From: an uncultured Lachnospiraceae bacterium
Lineage (GTDB): Bacteria; Bacillota; Clostridia; Lachnospirales; Lachnospiraceae
Direction: 5' to 3'
Assembly (NCBI GenBank): GCA_910588865.1
Contig: CAJUSJ010000025.1
Span: forward strand, 1 to 48,327
DNA: 48,327 nt
Under the pieces are notes generated by a model, which saw only the letters and a program-made list of their open reading frames with translations, was not told the DNA's origin and ran no database searches. The translations under genes and the position numbers were made by a program. Below, one piece after another: positions 1 through 8,806 of the stretch (within the stretch, counting starts at the first letter, position 1; every line of letters starts with the position of its first letter).

Positions 1-216
1 CATCAGCCTTGGAGATTCCTGAAGCGATACAACCGAATACCGCCCAGAGGTAATCAGGTGCCGCGATCTCGGCTGACCCAATCCTTCTTTGTCGCGTAGC
101 GGTTAATTTTATGGAGGCCGTCGTAAACGTCCCTTTTGATCTATGGGGCTGTTGCACTAATATAGTGCTCCAGCCTCGTTTTTTAAGAAAAATTTCAAAA
201 TCATTTGCAGAAAAAA

Positions 217-243
217 GAGCCAGATCCTTGTAAAATCTGGCTC
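217..243 (+). terminator. Hairpin just upstream of the transposase
   Basis: A perfect 9-bp stem (GAGCCAGAT at 217-225 with ATCTGGCTC at 235-243) encloses a 9-base loop and ends 19 bases before the transposase start. Such hairpins near IS ends usually block transcription or translation entering from outside. No T-tract follows, so it may act on translation rather than as a true terminator. Confidence 0.5.
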
Positions 244-262
244 ATGCTGTAAAATAAAGATT

Positions 263-1897
263 ATGCAAACTAATACATTTACTTTACATAAAAATTATAC
301 ACCTTTTGGTCAAAATTATCAACTAGTTCTTCCTCTTGAGATTGAGCATATGATTCCGGAGGATGACTCGGTCCGCCTGTTAAGTCAATTTATAGAAAGG
401 ATGTTTTTAGGAGATTTATACCAGACATACTCCCGCGAGGGACATTCAGACGAACCGACACCGCGCCAGCTGCTCAAAATCCTGGTCTATGCTTATATGA
501 ATCGGATCTATTCCAGCCGGGATATTGAAAGCGCCTGCCGCCGGGACATTAACTTCATGTGGCTTCTGGAAGGAAAGGAAGTGCCCCATTATTCGACCAT
601 TGCACGGTTCCGTACCCTGCGTTTTGGAGCCTGCGCGGAGTCCGTCATGGCAGAAATGTCCCGGTTTCTGTACCATCTGGGGGAATTATCCGGGGAGACC
701 CTCTTCATAGACGGCACGAAGATAGAGGCCTGCGCAAACAAGTACACCTTTGTATGGAAGAAATCCGTCACCAAAAACCTGGAAAAATTATTAGGGAAAC
801 TGGCAGCCTTTGTGGAAAGCCGCGAAGAACTTTACGGGATCAGGCTGGTCTACCACGGCCAGGTGAAAATGAAACAGGTAAAAAAACCGCGCAGAAAACT
901 GTATGCCCTGAAAGAAGCGGAAGGGATCGAATTCGTCCATGGCACAGGGAAGAGAAAAAGCCTCCTGCAGAAGAGCGTCGAGACATTGGAGGAATACCTG
1001 GAAAAACTGAAAGAATATACAAAGAAACGGTATGTCTGTGGTTCCCGTAACAGTTATTCCAAGACAGATCCGGATGCCACATTTATGAGGATGAAAGAAG
1101 ATGCCATGGGGAACGGACAGCTCAAGGCGGGATATAACCTCCAGCATGGAGTGGACAGCGAATATATTGTATGGCTGAGCATCGGGCCGCAGCCATCGGA
1201 CACAACGACCTTGATTCCGTTCCTGAAAGAGATGGAAAAGAACCTGGGTCTGTCCTATCAAAAGATCACCGCAGATTCCGGATACGAAAGTGAGGAGAAT
1301 TATAGATATCTGGATGGAAGCGGAAAACTTTCCTATATCAAGCCGGCGAATTATGAGATTTCAAAAACGAGGAAGTATAAAAAAGACATCGGCCGGGCAG
1401 AAAACATGGAATACAATAAGGATACCGATACCTACACCTGTCATAATGGAAAGAACTTACAAGTGAGCCATGTCAAAAAAGAGAAGACACGGACAGGATA
1501 CGAACGGGAGGTAACCGTATATACCTGCCAGGAATGCAGCGGATGTCCCCATAAGAAAGAATGCATCAAAGGGAACCACTGTAAAACCCCTTTGGAAGAC
1601 AGGAGCAAAACCCTTTACGTATCCAAAAAATTTCTGGAATACCGTGAGGCGGATTTGGAGCGGATCCAGAGCGAAGAAGGCTGTGAGCTGAGGACGAACC
1701 GCAGTATACAGGCGGAAGGTTCTTTTGGGGAGCTAAAGCAGAACAGTGGATTTCGGAGATTTTTATGTCGTGGGACCCAAAATGTAAAAGCAGAATCCAT
1801 TCTTCTGGCGTTTGCGCAAAACATCAATAAGCTGCACCATAAGATTCAGGGGGAAAGAACCGGAACACATCTGTTTCCCCTAAAGAAAAGCGCATAA
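263..1897 (+). CDS. IS1182-family transposase
   Basis: This 544-residue protein is an IS1182-type DDE transposase that would catalyse movement of the surrounding element. An N-terminal DUF772-like helical domain (about residues 20-120) is followed by an RNase H-fold catalytic core. Likely acidic residues are Asp near 151 in FIDGTKIE, Asp near 337 in TADSGYES and Glu near 484 in QAEGSFGELK. A cysteine cluster near residues 430-450 (CQECSGCPHKKEC) looks like the zinc-ribbon insertion seen in this family. Length is normal and I see no frameshift, so it may be functional. The ribosome site before the ATG is poor, fitting tight control of transposase production. A hairpin lies upstream at 217-243 and another downstream at 1903-1925. 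Confidence 0.93.
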   Translation: MQTNTFTLHKNYTPFGQNYQLVLPLEIEHMIPEDDSVRLLSQFIERMFLGDLYQTYSREGHSDEPTPRQLLKILVYAYMNRIYSSRDIESACRRDINFMWLLEGKEVPHYSTIARFRTLRFGACAESVMAEMSRFLYHLGELSGETLFIDGTKIEACANKYTFVWKKSVTKNLEKLLGKLAAFVESREELYGIRLVYHGQVKMKQVKKPRRKLYALKEAEGIEFVHGTGKRKSLLQKSVETLEEYLEKLKEYTKKRYVCGSRNSYSKTDPDATFMRMKEDAMGNGQLKAGYNLQHGVDSEYIVWLSIGPQPSDTTTLIPFLKEMEKNLGLSYQKITADSGYESEENYRYLDGSGKLSYIKPANYEISKTRKYKKDIGRAENMEYNKDTDTYTCHNGKNLQVSHVKKEKTRTGYEREVTVYTCQECSGCPHKKECIKGNHCKTPLEDRSKTLYVSKKFLEYREADLERIQSEEGCELRTNRSIQAEGSFGELKQNSGFRRFLCRGTQNVKAESILLAFAQNINKLHHKIQGERTGTHLFPLKKSA

Positions 1898-1902
1898 AAA
1901 AA

Positions 1903-1925
1903 CCGCCTGCATTTTCAGCAAGCGG
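1903..1925. terminator. Transposase terminator hairpin
   Basis: CCGCCTGC at 1903-1910 pairs with GCAAGCGG at 1918-1925 with one mismatch and a 7-base loop, starting 5 bases after the transposase stop. A run of A lies upstream and a CTTTAT stretch downstream, so it could work weakly in both directions. Confidence 0.6.
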
Positions 1926-1982
1926 CTTTATAGTAGGGATTTTATCATTTTTACGATGCCGGGAAAATGATATGCTTATTCG

Positions 1983-2138
1983 TCAAGCATCAATCACCTT
2001 TCGGAAGTTGTCCCATTTGGCATAGTCCAAAACAGGCCCAAGCTCCCGGGCATACCAAAACTCCACCCCTTCATCGGTTGTATGCTTTATATCTTCAAAC
2101 CGCTCATATTATTTTGCTTTTAAGTCAGCCATGAACAT
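1983..2138 (-). pseudogene. dinD: dinD (DNA-damage-inducible protein D) remnant
   Basis: Reading the minus strand from the ATG at 2138 gives a short stretch that matches the start of DinD proteins: FEDIKHTTDEGVEFWYAREL, then VLDYAKWDNFRKVID. DinD is an SOS-induced protein of the BRO/KilA-N-like group. The remnant has an in-frame stop at 2109-2111 after eight codons, and homology ends abruptly at about 1986, where the insertion sequence appears to begin. I do not find the rest of dinD on the other side of the element (1-144), so the insertion was accompanied by a deletion or the remnant was already truncated. Function is lost. Confidence 0.75.
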
Positions 2139-2174
2139 GAACTATGCGTGTGTTTGACAGGTTGTACAAAAAAA

Positions 2175-2202
2175 CATACCAAAAAGTATACCTTTTGGTA
2201 TG
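2175..2202. terminator. Inverted repeat, terminator-like in both directions
   Basis: CATACCAAAA (2175-2184) pairs perfectly with TTTTGGTATG (2193-2202) around an 8-base loop. A-runs precede it and CTTTTCTTTTTG follows, so it resembles a bidirectional terminator. It contains AAAAAGTATACC, close to the palindrome at 2309-2324, so an operator role is also possible. Confidence 0.5.
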
Positions 2203-2308
2203 CTTTTCTTTTTGCTTAACGCCTTCAAGATTACTATGAAATTCGCTAAAAGTCAATAGAAATATTTCTTTTTTCTTTGGGCATCTTTCCCAATCTCCAA
2301 ATGTATCC

Positions 2309-2324
2309 AAAAAGTATACTTTTT
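2309..2324. promoter_or_regulatory. 16-bp perfect palindrome
   Basis: AAAAAGTATACTTTTT is a perfect palindrome without a spacer. It shares the AAAAAGTATAC core with the inverted repeat about 130 bp upstream, which suggests a binding site for a dimeric regulator. No regulator gene lies next to it. Confidence 0.35.
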
Positions 2325-2603
2325 AATTCCTGTCAGCGGCAGGCGGGCCAGATGCCAGCCAGCGCGCCAAGGGCAGATATGCCTGTATGCGTACCTGATG
2401 GCTGCCCAAGAGCCATATACCTGTGGCTGTCGTGCCTGGCAGTGCTGTAAGAGAGCGCCATTGTTTGTCAGAGAGTGCCGAATTGTGTTTTTCACATACA
2501 TGCTATGAGCGGGACGGTAAGATTATCTGTGTCGTCACCAAACTGGGTATGTAATTTAACGGCAATATAACTTCACTTGTTTCAATAGTATTTAACATAG
2601 TCG

Positions 2604-2705
2604 TATGGTTATCCGCCAGAAGGTATGGTAAACTCATAATTGAAATAACTCTTCTGGTGGTTTTATCCTATTTTAGTTTGGCAACTTATAGGATACCATA
2701 AAACC
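2604..2705 (+). promoter_or_regulatory. Nested, partly exclusive hairpins (possible leader or attenuator)
   Basis: TATGGTTATCC (2604-2614) can pair with GGATACCATA (2691-2700), enclosing a 10-bp stem, CCGCCAGAAG (2613-2622) with CTTCTGGTGG (2651-2660). An alternative stem uses GGTTTTAT (2659-2666) with ATAAAACC (2698-2705), extended by ATCCTA (2665-2670) with TAGGAT (2689-2694). The two folds compete for the same bases. The structure lies about 190 bases upstream of the gene at 2896. Confidence 0.35.
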
Positions 2706-2895
2706 ATATGGAAGGGTTATTCTTTTATTGAAAACTTTCAACTCACAAGAAAAGAGCAAATATATGGTATACTGGAAGACAGGAAAGAGGAGGGGTTATA
2801 GTAAAGCGAATAGTGATGAGAAGTTACCATAGGAGGGAGAAGGATCTTCGAATACACCTGCTATAGCGGAGAAAATCGAAGGGGGATTTTTCATA

Positions 2896-5091
2896 ATGGA
2901 CAGCGTGAAGAGAAATATATATTCTCACGGGAAAGAGTTTTACAAAGCAGACGCGGATTTTTATGTGTGCGTCTATGATGAAAAAATTTATTATATGAAT
3001 TCCGAGTATCTTTGTTATTCGGACACAGACGGAGGAGATATCCGGATCATAACAGGAGAGAAACGGTACAAAAACGCGTACATACATGTCAATCCCACCG
3101 GCATCTATCTTTATAAACGGGGCAGCACTAATACGTACCTGGATGTGAAGCGTATAGGATTTGACGGAAGTTCGGTGTTGGAGGTAAAGGAAAAAGGCCG
3201 CATCAGTTATGTCTACATTTACGGAGACAAGATTTACTATGTGAAGAAGGTTCCGGGTGCCGCGGAGATCCGGTGCATGGACATGACCGGCGGGTCTATC
3301 ACCACGGTGTACTCGGAAGCGTCTGATGCGGACAGACTGTGCGTGGCGGAAAACTGTATTATTTTCAGGGCAATGTATAAAGGCTCCAGGCGCGGGTATC
3401 CCTATGACGATAAGGTCTGGATGGTTATGGATCGGTCCGGAGGAAGGGTGAACTGTCTGAGCGGAGGTTATGGCGGAAATGATTCAGGGGAAGAGATCGT
3501 CTACTGTGATCCGAACAGGAACATACTCTGGACGGAGAGGAGAACTTCCGGGGGGGATTTGATTTGGGAACCCAGGCCGATATGGGGAGGCAGAAACTCC
3601 GCGGTTTCCGGCATGCCTGTGTGGAACATGAGTGGTAAGCTGTGGATAGACGACGGACGCTGGTCCAGAGAATATTTTGACGGAGAGCATTTTTATCAGT
3701 CCGACTCATATTATATCTTTGATTCCGCCGACGAGCGGGGAAGACGTATGAAGTGGAATGAAAGCGGACATGGTGCCTGTGACCAGTTCACCGTATCGGG
3801 GGGATATCTGTTTTTAGATCTTGAGGCCCTCGGCGAGGAACAGTACCAGCTGACAAAATGGAAATCACCTCCTCTCAGAAAGACCTGGTTTAAGGAGGAA
3901 CTGTCCCAGGAAGTTAAAGATCAATATGAACAGCGCCTGAAAAAGCCCGGCAGGAAAAATCAGGCAGAGACAGGCACAGGGCCGAAAGCAGGAAGAATTC
4001 CTGTGGCTGCCATAGCCAGAACGGGCGGGATATCTCCTCTTCAGCTGATGAAAGACACAGCCGTCGTATCATCAGGCAGTGAATTCTGGGCCTTTAATAC
4101 AAGTGGAAAGAGGGCGGAGAACCGTTTTAAGATCAACTGCGTCTACGAGGAAGACGGAGTCTGGCATGTGATAGAAAAGAAAGAGGGACTTGTCAGAGGC
4201 GCTGAATATGTTCAAACATCGCCGCTTATGACGGTTTACGGAAACGTATGCTTTTTCGCGGAGGGCAGAAAAAACGGGAAATGCCAGGAGTTTTTTGTCA
4301 TATGCCGAAGAGAGGGAGCGGCGATAGTACTTGAAACCTTCGGGGCAGAGGGAGTGTCAGGGCTGTCAGATGATTTGATTCACACGGCGATCGTCCGGGG
4401 AGAACAGATCCGCGTAATGGGACGGAATGGTCAATGGCTGAGTTTTAATATGGATATCGGGGTCGTGTCAAAGGAGCAGGTTCCCCTTCCTCCTATGCAT
4501 TCGGAATTTGATCCGTGGAAAGACGGATTCAATAAGATGTATACAGTTGAGGCATTTTTTTATAAGGGCTATATCTACACAGTATATTTTGGGATGCAGA
4601 ACTGTATGTTCCGATTTCCCTTAGAATGTGTACAGGATATCGAACATGTGAGTCTTATTGATGCCTCCACCGGCGTTCCGGGCATGAGATTTGTGGTTAA
4701 GGACTCGTCGTTTGTCTATAAAAACGTTCTCTACAACATTGATTTCTCTGGATTTTATACCCTTAATCTGGACACCATGGTTTACACTCTGGTGAGCGGG
4801 GGACATTTCCAGATTATTGGAAAGATGACAGATAACCGCGTTCTAATCCAGACAGAAGATAATATATATCGGCTTTACGATCTGGATCAGAAGAAATGGT
4901 ACAGATTTAATGAGCATTTCTTTAATGCCAGGAAAAATGGCGATGATGTGAAAATTCTGTATGTAAGTTACAGCGGTCCATATGTGATCTTCTCTTACAA
5001 AAAAACGGACGTCCGTGTCTCATACAGTGTCATGACATGGCCCGAGATATCGAACCAGAACGCCATGCTTGTGGATTTTGCTGTTAAGTAG
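2896..5091 (+). CDS. Beta-propeller protein, DUF5050-like
   Basis: The 731-residue product has no signal peptide or membrane helix and consists largely of short repeated beta-strand motifs such as EKIYYMN, TGIYLYKRG, GDKIYYVKK and GYIYTVYFG. These are typical of the DUF5050/WD40-like propeller proteins common in Clostridia, which act as scaffolds of unknown partner. A Lys/Pro/Gly-rich linker near residues 345-370 splits the protein into two propeller-like halves. The ATG is preceded by a GAAGGGGG ribosome site. The secreted CAP/Ig-like protein starts 49 bases downstream, so the two are probably co-transcribed, though this protein seems cytoplasmic. I see no catalytic motif. The fold assignment is inference from motif periodicity. 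Confidence 0.75.
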   Translation: MDSVKRNIYSHGKEFYKADADFYVCVYDEKIYYMNSEYLCYSDTDGGDIRIITGEKRYKNAYIHVNPTGIYLYKRGSTNTYLDVKRIGFDGSSVLEVKEKGRISYVYIYGDKIYYVKKVPGAAEIRCMDMTGGSITTVYSEASDADRLCVAENCIIFRAMYKGSRRGYPYDDKVWMVMDRSGGRVNCLSGGYGGNDSGEEIVYCDPNRNILWTERRTSGGDLIWEPRPIWGGRNSAVSGMPVWNMSGKLWIDDGRWSREYFDGEHFYQSDSYYIFDSADERGRRMKWNESGHGACDQFTVSGGYLFLDLEALGEEQYQLTKWKSPPLRKTWFKEELSQEVKDQYEQRLKKPGRKNQAETGTGPKAGRIPVAAIARTGGISPLQLMKDTAVVSSGSEFWAFNTSGKRAENRFKINCVYEEDGVWHVIEKKEGLVRGAEYVQTSPLMTVYGNVCFFAEGRKNGKCQEFFVICRREGAAIVLETFGAEGVSGLSDDLIHTAIVRGEQIRVMGRNGQWLSFNMDIGVVSKEQVPLPPMHSEFDPWKDGFNKMYTVEAFFYKGYIYTVYFGMQNCMFRFPLECVQDIEHVSLIDASTGVPGMRFVVKDSSFVYKNVLYNIDFSGFYTLNLDTMVYTLVSGGHFQIIGKMTDNRVLIQTEDNIYRLYDLDQKKWYRFNEHFFNARKNGDDVKILYVSYSGPYVIFSYKKTDVRVSYSVMTWPEISNQNAMLVDFAVK

Positions 5092-5140
5092 GAATAAAGT
5101 TAATCGGAAACAAAATAAGATTAGGAAATGAGGGATATTT

Positions 5141-8100
5141 ATGAAAATGAAAAAGTTTCTCGCGTTTGTCCTTGCGGGAGTCCTGAGCCTGTCAAACGCC
5201 ATGTGGGCGACAGCGAAGACGCCGGAGCCAGCCGCCGGCGGGGAGAGAGAAATGAGAGCAGAGGATACGGCCTCCCCTTCTGACGCGTGGCAGGAGATTG
5301 TTTATACGGATGTGACGTTTGACAGCGGCAGGGCTGACAGCGAGATTACATGGGAAGACTATAAGAAAACGATTTTTTGCGGAGGGGAATTTGAGGCCCG
5401 GATTCGGAACCACGGCAGCAGCGAGTTGGATCTGAGCCTTAAGGTGGCTTCTCCGGCTGGAACTGTAAAGACTTCTCCCTGCGGGAGTGTGAACGGAAAC
5501 CAGGAATGCACAGTCAAAATAGAGGAGGGAAGGTTCTTTCCGATAGCAGGTGTTTATGAGATCAGCCTGGTAGATTACTATGATGAGGACAAGGCCTACG
5601 GTACCCCGATTTCTGTGGAGGTGAAAAAAATTCCGTCTATGACGATCTGTCTGACCAAGAAAGTCTTCACAGATGTCTATTATCAGGAAATCCTGTCAAT
5701 AGATAGGATTTTTTACGATCAATATGACCTGGTAAAGGCCGCTGACGGTGTGTCTGTGAGTGGGCTGGCTCTCACGAATGTCACTGCTGTCTGTGAGAAG
5801 ATGGCAGGAACAGATATATATGTAATCAAAGAGATGCGGTCGGATCAGTGCGACAGCATCAGCGTTGAGGATAATGAATATGCCCGCCCGGTGATTAAGG
5901 AGAGTACTCTGGAAGGCTTTGATCTGAAGCAGAAAGAGGTATCTGTGTATGAGGGAGAGAGCATTGCGCTGGAGCCTGTGATAACAGGCAAGGCAGATGA
6001 AAGCCAGATTGTCTGGGAGAGCTCTGACGACAAGACAGCATTTGTAGAGAATGGCACAGTGACCGGTTTGGCGGCGGGTACCGCGGTGATTACCGCGAAA
6101 TTGCAGGGGCTGGAGGCAGTCTGTAAAGTGACTGTCAAAAAGACGGTTCAGCGCATCAGCCTGAAAGCGGTGGAAACAGACTTTAACGCGGGCAGAGTAT
6201 ACCAGATGACTGTGACAGTGGAGCCTGAGGATATGTCCGAAGCAGTGATGAAAGACATCCGGTGGTCAAGCAATAACGAGGAGGTAGCGGAGGTAGATCA
6301 GAACGGACGTGTAACCACCAAAAAGCCGGGGTCTTCTGTCATCAGGGCGCAGCTTGGCCAAGTGTATGCCGAGGGTGTGATAAGGGTCATAGAGGCTCAT
6401 CCCCTGGAGGTCAGAATAACGGCAGACGGCTATGAAAAAGCCATCACGCTCACGGGAAAAGACGCGTTGACAGAAAGGAATTATTTTGAAGAGGGAAAGG
6501 AGCCTGAGTCTCTGGAACTGAAACCACTTCCCGATGAGCTAAAGAAGTATTTTGACCAGGAGCCGACGCTGCAGGGTAAGACCGTAAAATTCCGTCTGAA
6601 GCCGTCAGAGGAAGAGTTTCAGATTGATATTCCTATATCTATGAAGGGTCAGATGTATACGGAGTATAATAATGACTGTGTACTGAGGATTTTCGGTCGG
6701 CCTTTCGTCAAGGTGGCCGTGAGGACAGAAGAGGATATTCGGGAATTCTTCAGGGCTAACCCCTTCCGAGATGGGGATCAGCAGCGGGATACATGGGACA
6801 TTGAGCCTGTCCCGACTCAGGACGTAGCCGGAAAGCTCAACGCGTCGACTGTGGAGAACGCTCTAAATTCTTTGAATTTTGTCCGCTACGTGGCGGGAAT
6901 ACCTGCCGATGTGGAAAACAGCGAAAAATTTGAAGAACTGTCACAGACAGGAGTGGCTGTTTTGATGCAGCGCGGAAAGGAGGTGGGCAAAGAGGAACTG
7001 ACACATACTCCCCAAAAGCCTGCCGGCGTGTCAGAGGAGTTCTACCAGAGGGGGTATATAGGTACAGGTTCCTCTAATCTGGCCCTTGGATATAGGAGCC
7101 TTGTAAATGCTGTAATCTCCGGCTGGATGGACGATGGAACCACGGAGAATATCGCTGGCGTGGGACACCGCAGATGGTGTTTAAACCCTTATATGAAAGA
7201 GACCGGCTTCGGCCATGCCGGAGATTATACGGCTATGTACACCAAACCCGAAAATGACCAGGCGAGTACGTCAGGCTACACATTTATCCCATGGCCGGGT
7301 CAATATATGCCTGTGGAGTATTTTGAGGGCCCCTGGTCTGTGTGTCTGAACAGGCTGGTTTACAATTCCAAGATGACAGAAAACATAAGTGTCACCATGA
7401 CATACCAGGGTAAAGAGTATGTTCTGAGTGAAAGCAACAAGGACATTGGGGGAAAATATTTTAGCTTCAGTCCCACAGAGACTGGCCTGGGTCCGGCTGT
7501 AATTTTTAAGCCTGATATTGAGTTTCATGCAGGCGATAAGGTCGATGTAAAGATCACAGGCCTTAAAGACGCTTATGGAAATGAGCTTCCTGTGGAGTAC
7601 TCGGTCAATTTCTTTTCCATGGATATGGAAGCGCCGGAAAGTATTGTATTGGACGCGGAGAAAAAGGAAGTGACCGTGAACTCGAGATTTACGCTGAAGG
7701 CGTTCACCGTGCAGCCAGACGGTTCAAAGGTTCCCGCGGAGAACGTAAAGTGGTCCAGCTCCAACAGCAGAGTAGCGACTGTGGACGAGAAGGGAGAGGT
7801 GCGGGCGGTAAGCGTGGGCATTGCGACCATCACGGCAGAGGTGGACAGCAAGACAGCCATGTGTCTGGTAACTGTTAAAAAAGGAAGCTCCGGCAGCGGC
7901 GGTTCCGGAGGAGGCAGCGGTAGCGGCGGTTCCGGGGGAGGCAGCGGCAGCGGCGGTTCCGGGGGAGGCAGCGGCAGCGGCGGTTCCGGGGGAGGCAGCG
8001 GCAGCAGTGGTTCCGGGGGAGGCAGCGGCAGCAGTGGTTCCGGGGGAGGCAGCAGCAGCGGCGGTTCTGGGGGAGGCAGTTCAGGTAAGGGCAGTCCTAA

Positions 8101-8563
8101 CACAAATGGGCCGTCAGTACCTCCGGGAAACACCTCCCTTCCATCTTATGTGATCAGGGGAACCTGGAGTCAGGTAAATGGAATGTGGCAGTTCACGGAT
8201 GATTCCGGTCTGCTTTATAAAAACAGATGGGCCGCGGTGGTCAATCCCTATGCCAACACGGCGGCAGGCCAGGAGGGCTTTGACTGGTTCTTCTTTGATG
8301 CCGACGGAAATATGCAGACCGGGTGGCATCTGGACGTCGACGGGAATTACTACTACTTAAATCCTGCTTCTGACGGAACCAGGGGAAGGATGATGACCGG
8401 ATGGGTGTGGATTCCCGACGCGGCAGGCGTGAATAAATGTTATTATCTGAATCCTGCCTCTGACGGAACCAGAGGAAAAATGATGAGCAATACAGTGGTA
8501 GAAGGCTACACAATTAACCAGGAAGGTCAGTGGACCGTGAACGGAGTGCCGCAGAGCAGATAA
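5141..8563 (+). CDS. Secreted wall-bound protein with CAP and bacterial Ig-like domains
   Basis: This 1140-residue protein begins with a signal peptide (MKMKKFLAF..., likely cut after ATA near residue 26). Big_2-type Ig-like domains lie at about 265-335 and 340-425, marked by WESSDDKTAFVENGTVTGLA and WSSNNEEVAEVDQNGRVT, and another at about 835-915. Between them, near 565-760, sits a CAP (SCP/PR-1) domain with GVGHRRWCLNPYM. A Gly-Ser linker (about 920-985) leads to C-terminal choline-binding-like wall repeats (GWHLDVDGNYYYLNP and related copies). The protein is probably exported and held on the cell wall, where CAP domains have varied roles in adhesion or lipid and protein binding. An AGGGAT site precedes the ATG, and a strong terminator follows. 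Confidence 0.9.
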   Translation: MKMKKFLAFVLAGVLSLSNAMWATAKTPEPAAGGEREMRAEDTASPSDAWQEIVYTDVTFDSGRADSEITWEDYKKTIFCGGEFEARIRNHGSSELDLSLKVASPAGTVKTSPCGSVNGNQECTVKIEEGRFFPIAGVYEISLVDYYDEDKAYGTPISVEVKKIPSMTICLTKKVFTDVYYQEILSIDRIFYDQYDLVKAADGVSVSGLALTNVTAVCEKMAGTDIYVIKEMRSDQCDSISVEDNEYARPVIKESTLEGFDLKQKEVSVYEGESIALEPVITGKADESQIVWESSDDKTAFVENGTVTGLAAGTAVITAKLQGLEAVCKVTVKKTVQRISLKAVETDFNAGRVYQMTVTVEPEDMSEAVMKDIRWSSNNEEVAEVDQNGRVTTKKPGSSVIRAQLGQVYAEGVIRVIEAHPLEVRITADGYEKAITLTGKDALTERNYFEEGKEPESLELKPLPDELKKYFDQEPTLQGKTVKFRLKPSEEEFQIDIPISMKGQMYTEYNNDCVLRIFGRPFVKVAVRTEEDIREFFRANPFRDGDQQRDTWDIEPVPTQDVAGKLNASTVENALNSLNFVRYVAGIPADVENSEKFEELSQTGVAVLMQRGKEVGKEELTHTPQKPAGVSEEFYQRGYIGTGSSNLALGYRSLVNAVISGWMDDGTTENIAGVGHRRWCLNPYMKETGFGHAGDYTAMYTKPENDQASTSGYTFIPWPGQYMPVEYFEGPWSVCLNRLVYNSKMTENISVTMTYQGKEYVLSESNKDIGGKYFSFSPTETGLGPAVIFKPDIEFHAGDKVDVKITGLKDAYGNELPVEYSVNFFSMDMEAPESIVLDAEKKEVTVNSRFTLKAFTVQPDGSKVPAENVKWSSSNSRVATVDEKGEVRAVSVGIATITAEVDSKTAMCLVTVKKGSSGSGGSGGGSGSGGSGGGSGSGGSGGGSGSGGSGGGSGSSGSGGGSGSSGSGGGSSSGGSGGGSSGKGSPNTNGPSVPPGNTSLPSYVIRGTWSQVNGMWQFTDDSGLLYKNRWAAVVNPYANTAAGQEGFDWFFFDADGNMQTGWHLDVDGNYYYLNPASDGTRGRMMTGWVWIPDAAGVNKCYYLNPASDGTRGKMMSNTVVEGYTINQEGQWTVNGVPQSR
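7901..8089 (+). repeat. Seven 27-bp tandem repeats encoding a Gly-Ser linker
   Basis: Units start at 7901, 7928, 7955, 7982, 8009, 8036 and 8063. Each is close to GGTTCCGGGGGAGGCAGCGG plus a seven-base end, and encodes nine residues (GSGGGSGSG). Adjacent units are nearly identical, so copy number is likely to vary by slippage without breaking the reading frame, changing the spacer between the Ig-like/CAP part and the wall-binding part. Confidence 0.92.
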
Positions 8564-8578
8564 TACAGTTAAATAAAG

Positions 8579-8623
8579 AAGCTGTTGTGTCAATAAAAAT
8601 ATGATGACACAGCAGCTTTTTTT
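8579..8623 (+). terminator. Intrinsic terminator after the CAP-domain gene
   Basis: A 14-bp stem (8579-8592 with 8605-8618, one G-U pair) with a 12-base loop is followed by a T-tract. It starts 15 bases after the stop codon. The rest of the gap up to 8800 shows nothing recognisable. Confidence 0.92.
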
Positions 8624-8806
8624 CGTGGATTCTTAAATTCCGCGATACAGCAAAGAGAGGGTTTCCCTTTTCAGATTCTGTGTCAAAATCCAAAAGAACA
8701 GTAACTTACGATTCCATAAGTCAACATGTTTCATGATCTTTCGTAGGCCCCATTTCGAGAACGCCCTTAAAATAAAGCGGTTAAGAGTAAAGCGGCATAA
8801 TTAGTC

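Larger units (their letters stand above)
145..1982 (+). mobile_element. IS1182-like insertion sequence
   Basis: A single full-length IS1182-type transposase is flanked by hairpins, as expected of a simple insertion sequence. The left end probably begins near GGGGCTGTTGCAC at 145-157, which runs into a perfect small hairpin at 154-168 (GCACTA, three-base loop, TAGTGC). The right boundary is set near 1982 because homology to a disrupted dinD gene starts at 1983. I could not find a right inverted repeat matching the left end and I see no target duplication, so both limits are approximate. The right end may have been lost or rearranged. Confidence 0.6.
2139..2895. other. 757-bp non-coding region with inverted repeats
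   Basis: No credible gene is visible. The open frames here are short, rich in Cys and Trp and lack ribosome sites. The stretch holds an inverted repeat at 2175-2202, a perfect palindrome at 2309-2324 and nested inverted repeats at 2604-2705. A possible -10 box (TATACT, 2768-2773) lies upstream of the gene at 2896, but I see no well-spaced -35. Confidence 0.6.

Noticed and set aside
1..99. Open frame at the left edge (about 32 codons ending in TAG at 97-99)
   Set aside because: It is rich in Arg and Pro, has no recognisable motif and is cut by the window edge. I cannot support it as a gene.
1898..1982. Right terminal inverted repeat of the insertion sequence
   Set aside because: A second hairpin exists at 1944-1971 (ATCATTTT with AAAATGAT), but nothing matches the left GGGGCTGTTGCAC, so I do not call a terminal repeat pair.
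2340..2552. Possible small coding remnants in the non-coding region
   Set aside because: Frames such as one ending DGKIICVVTKLGM look slightly protein-like, but have no start signal or recognised family.
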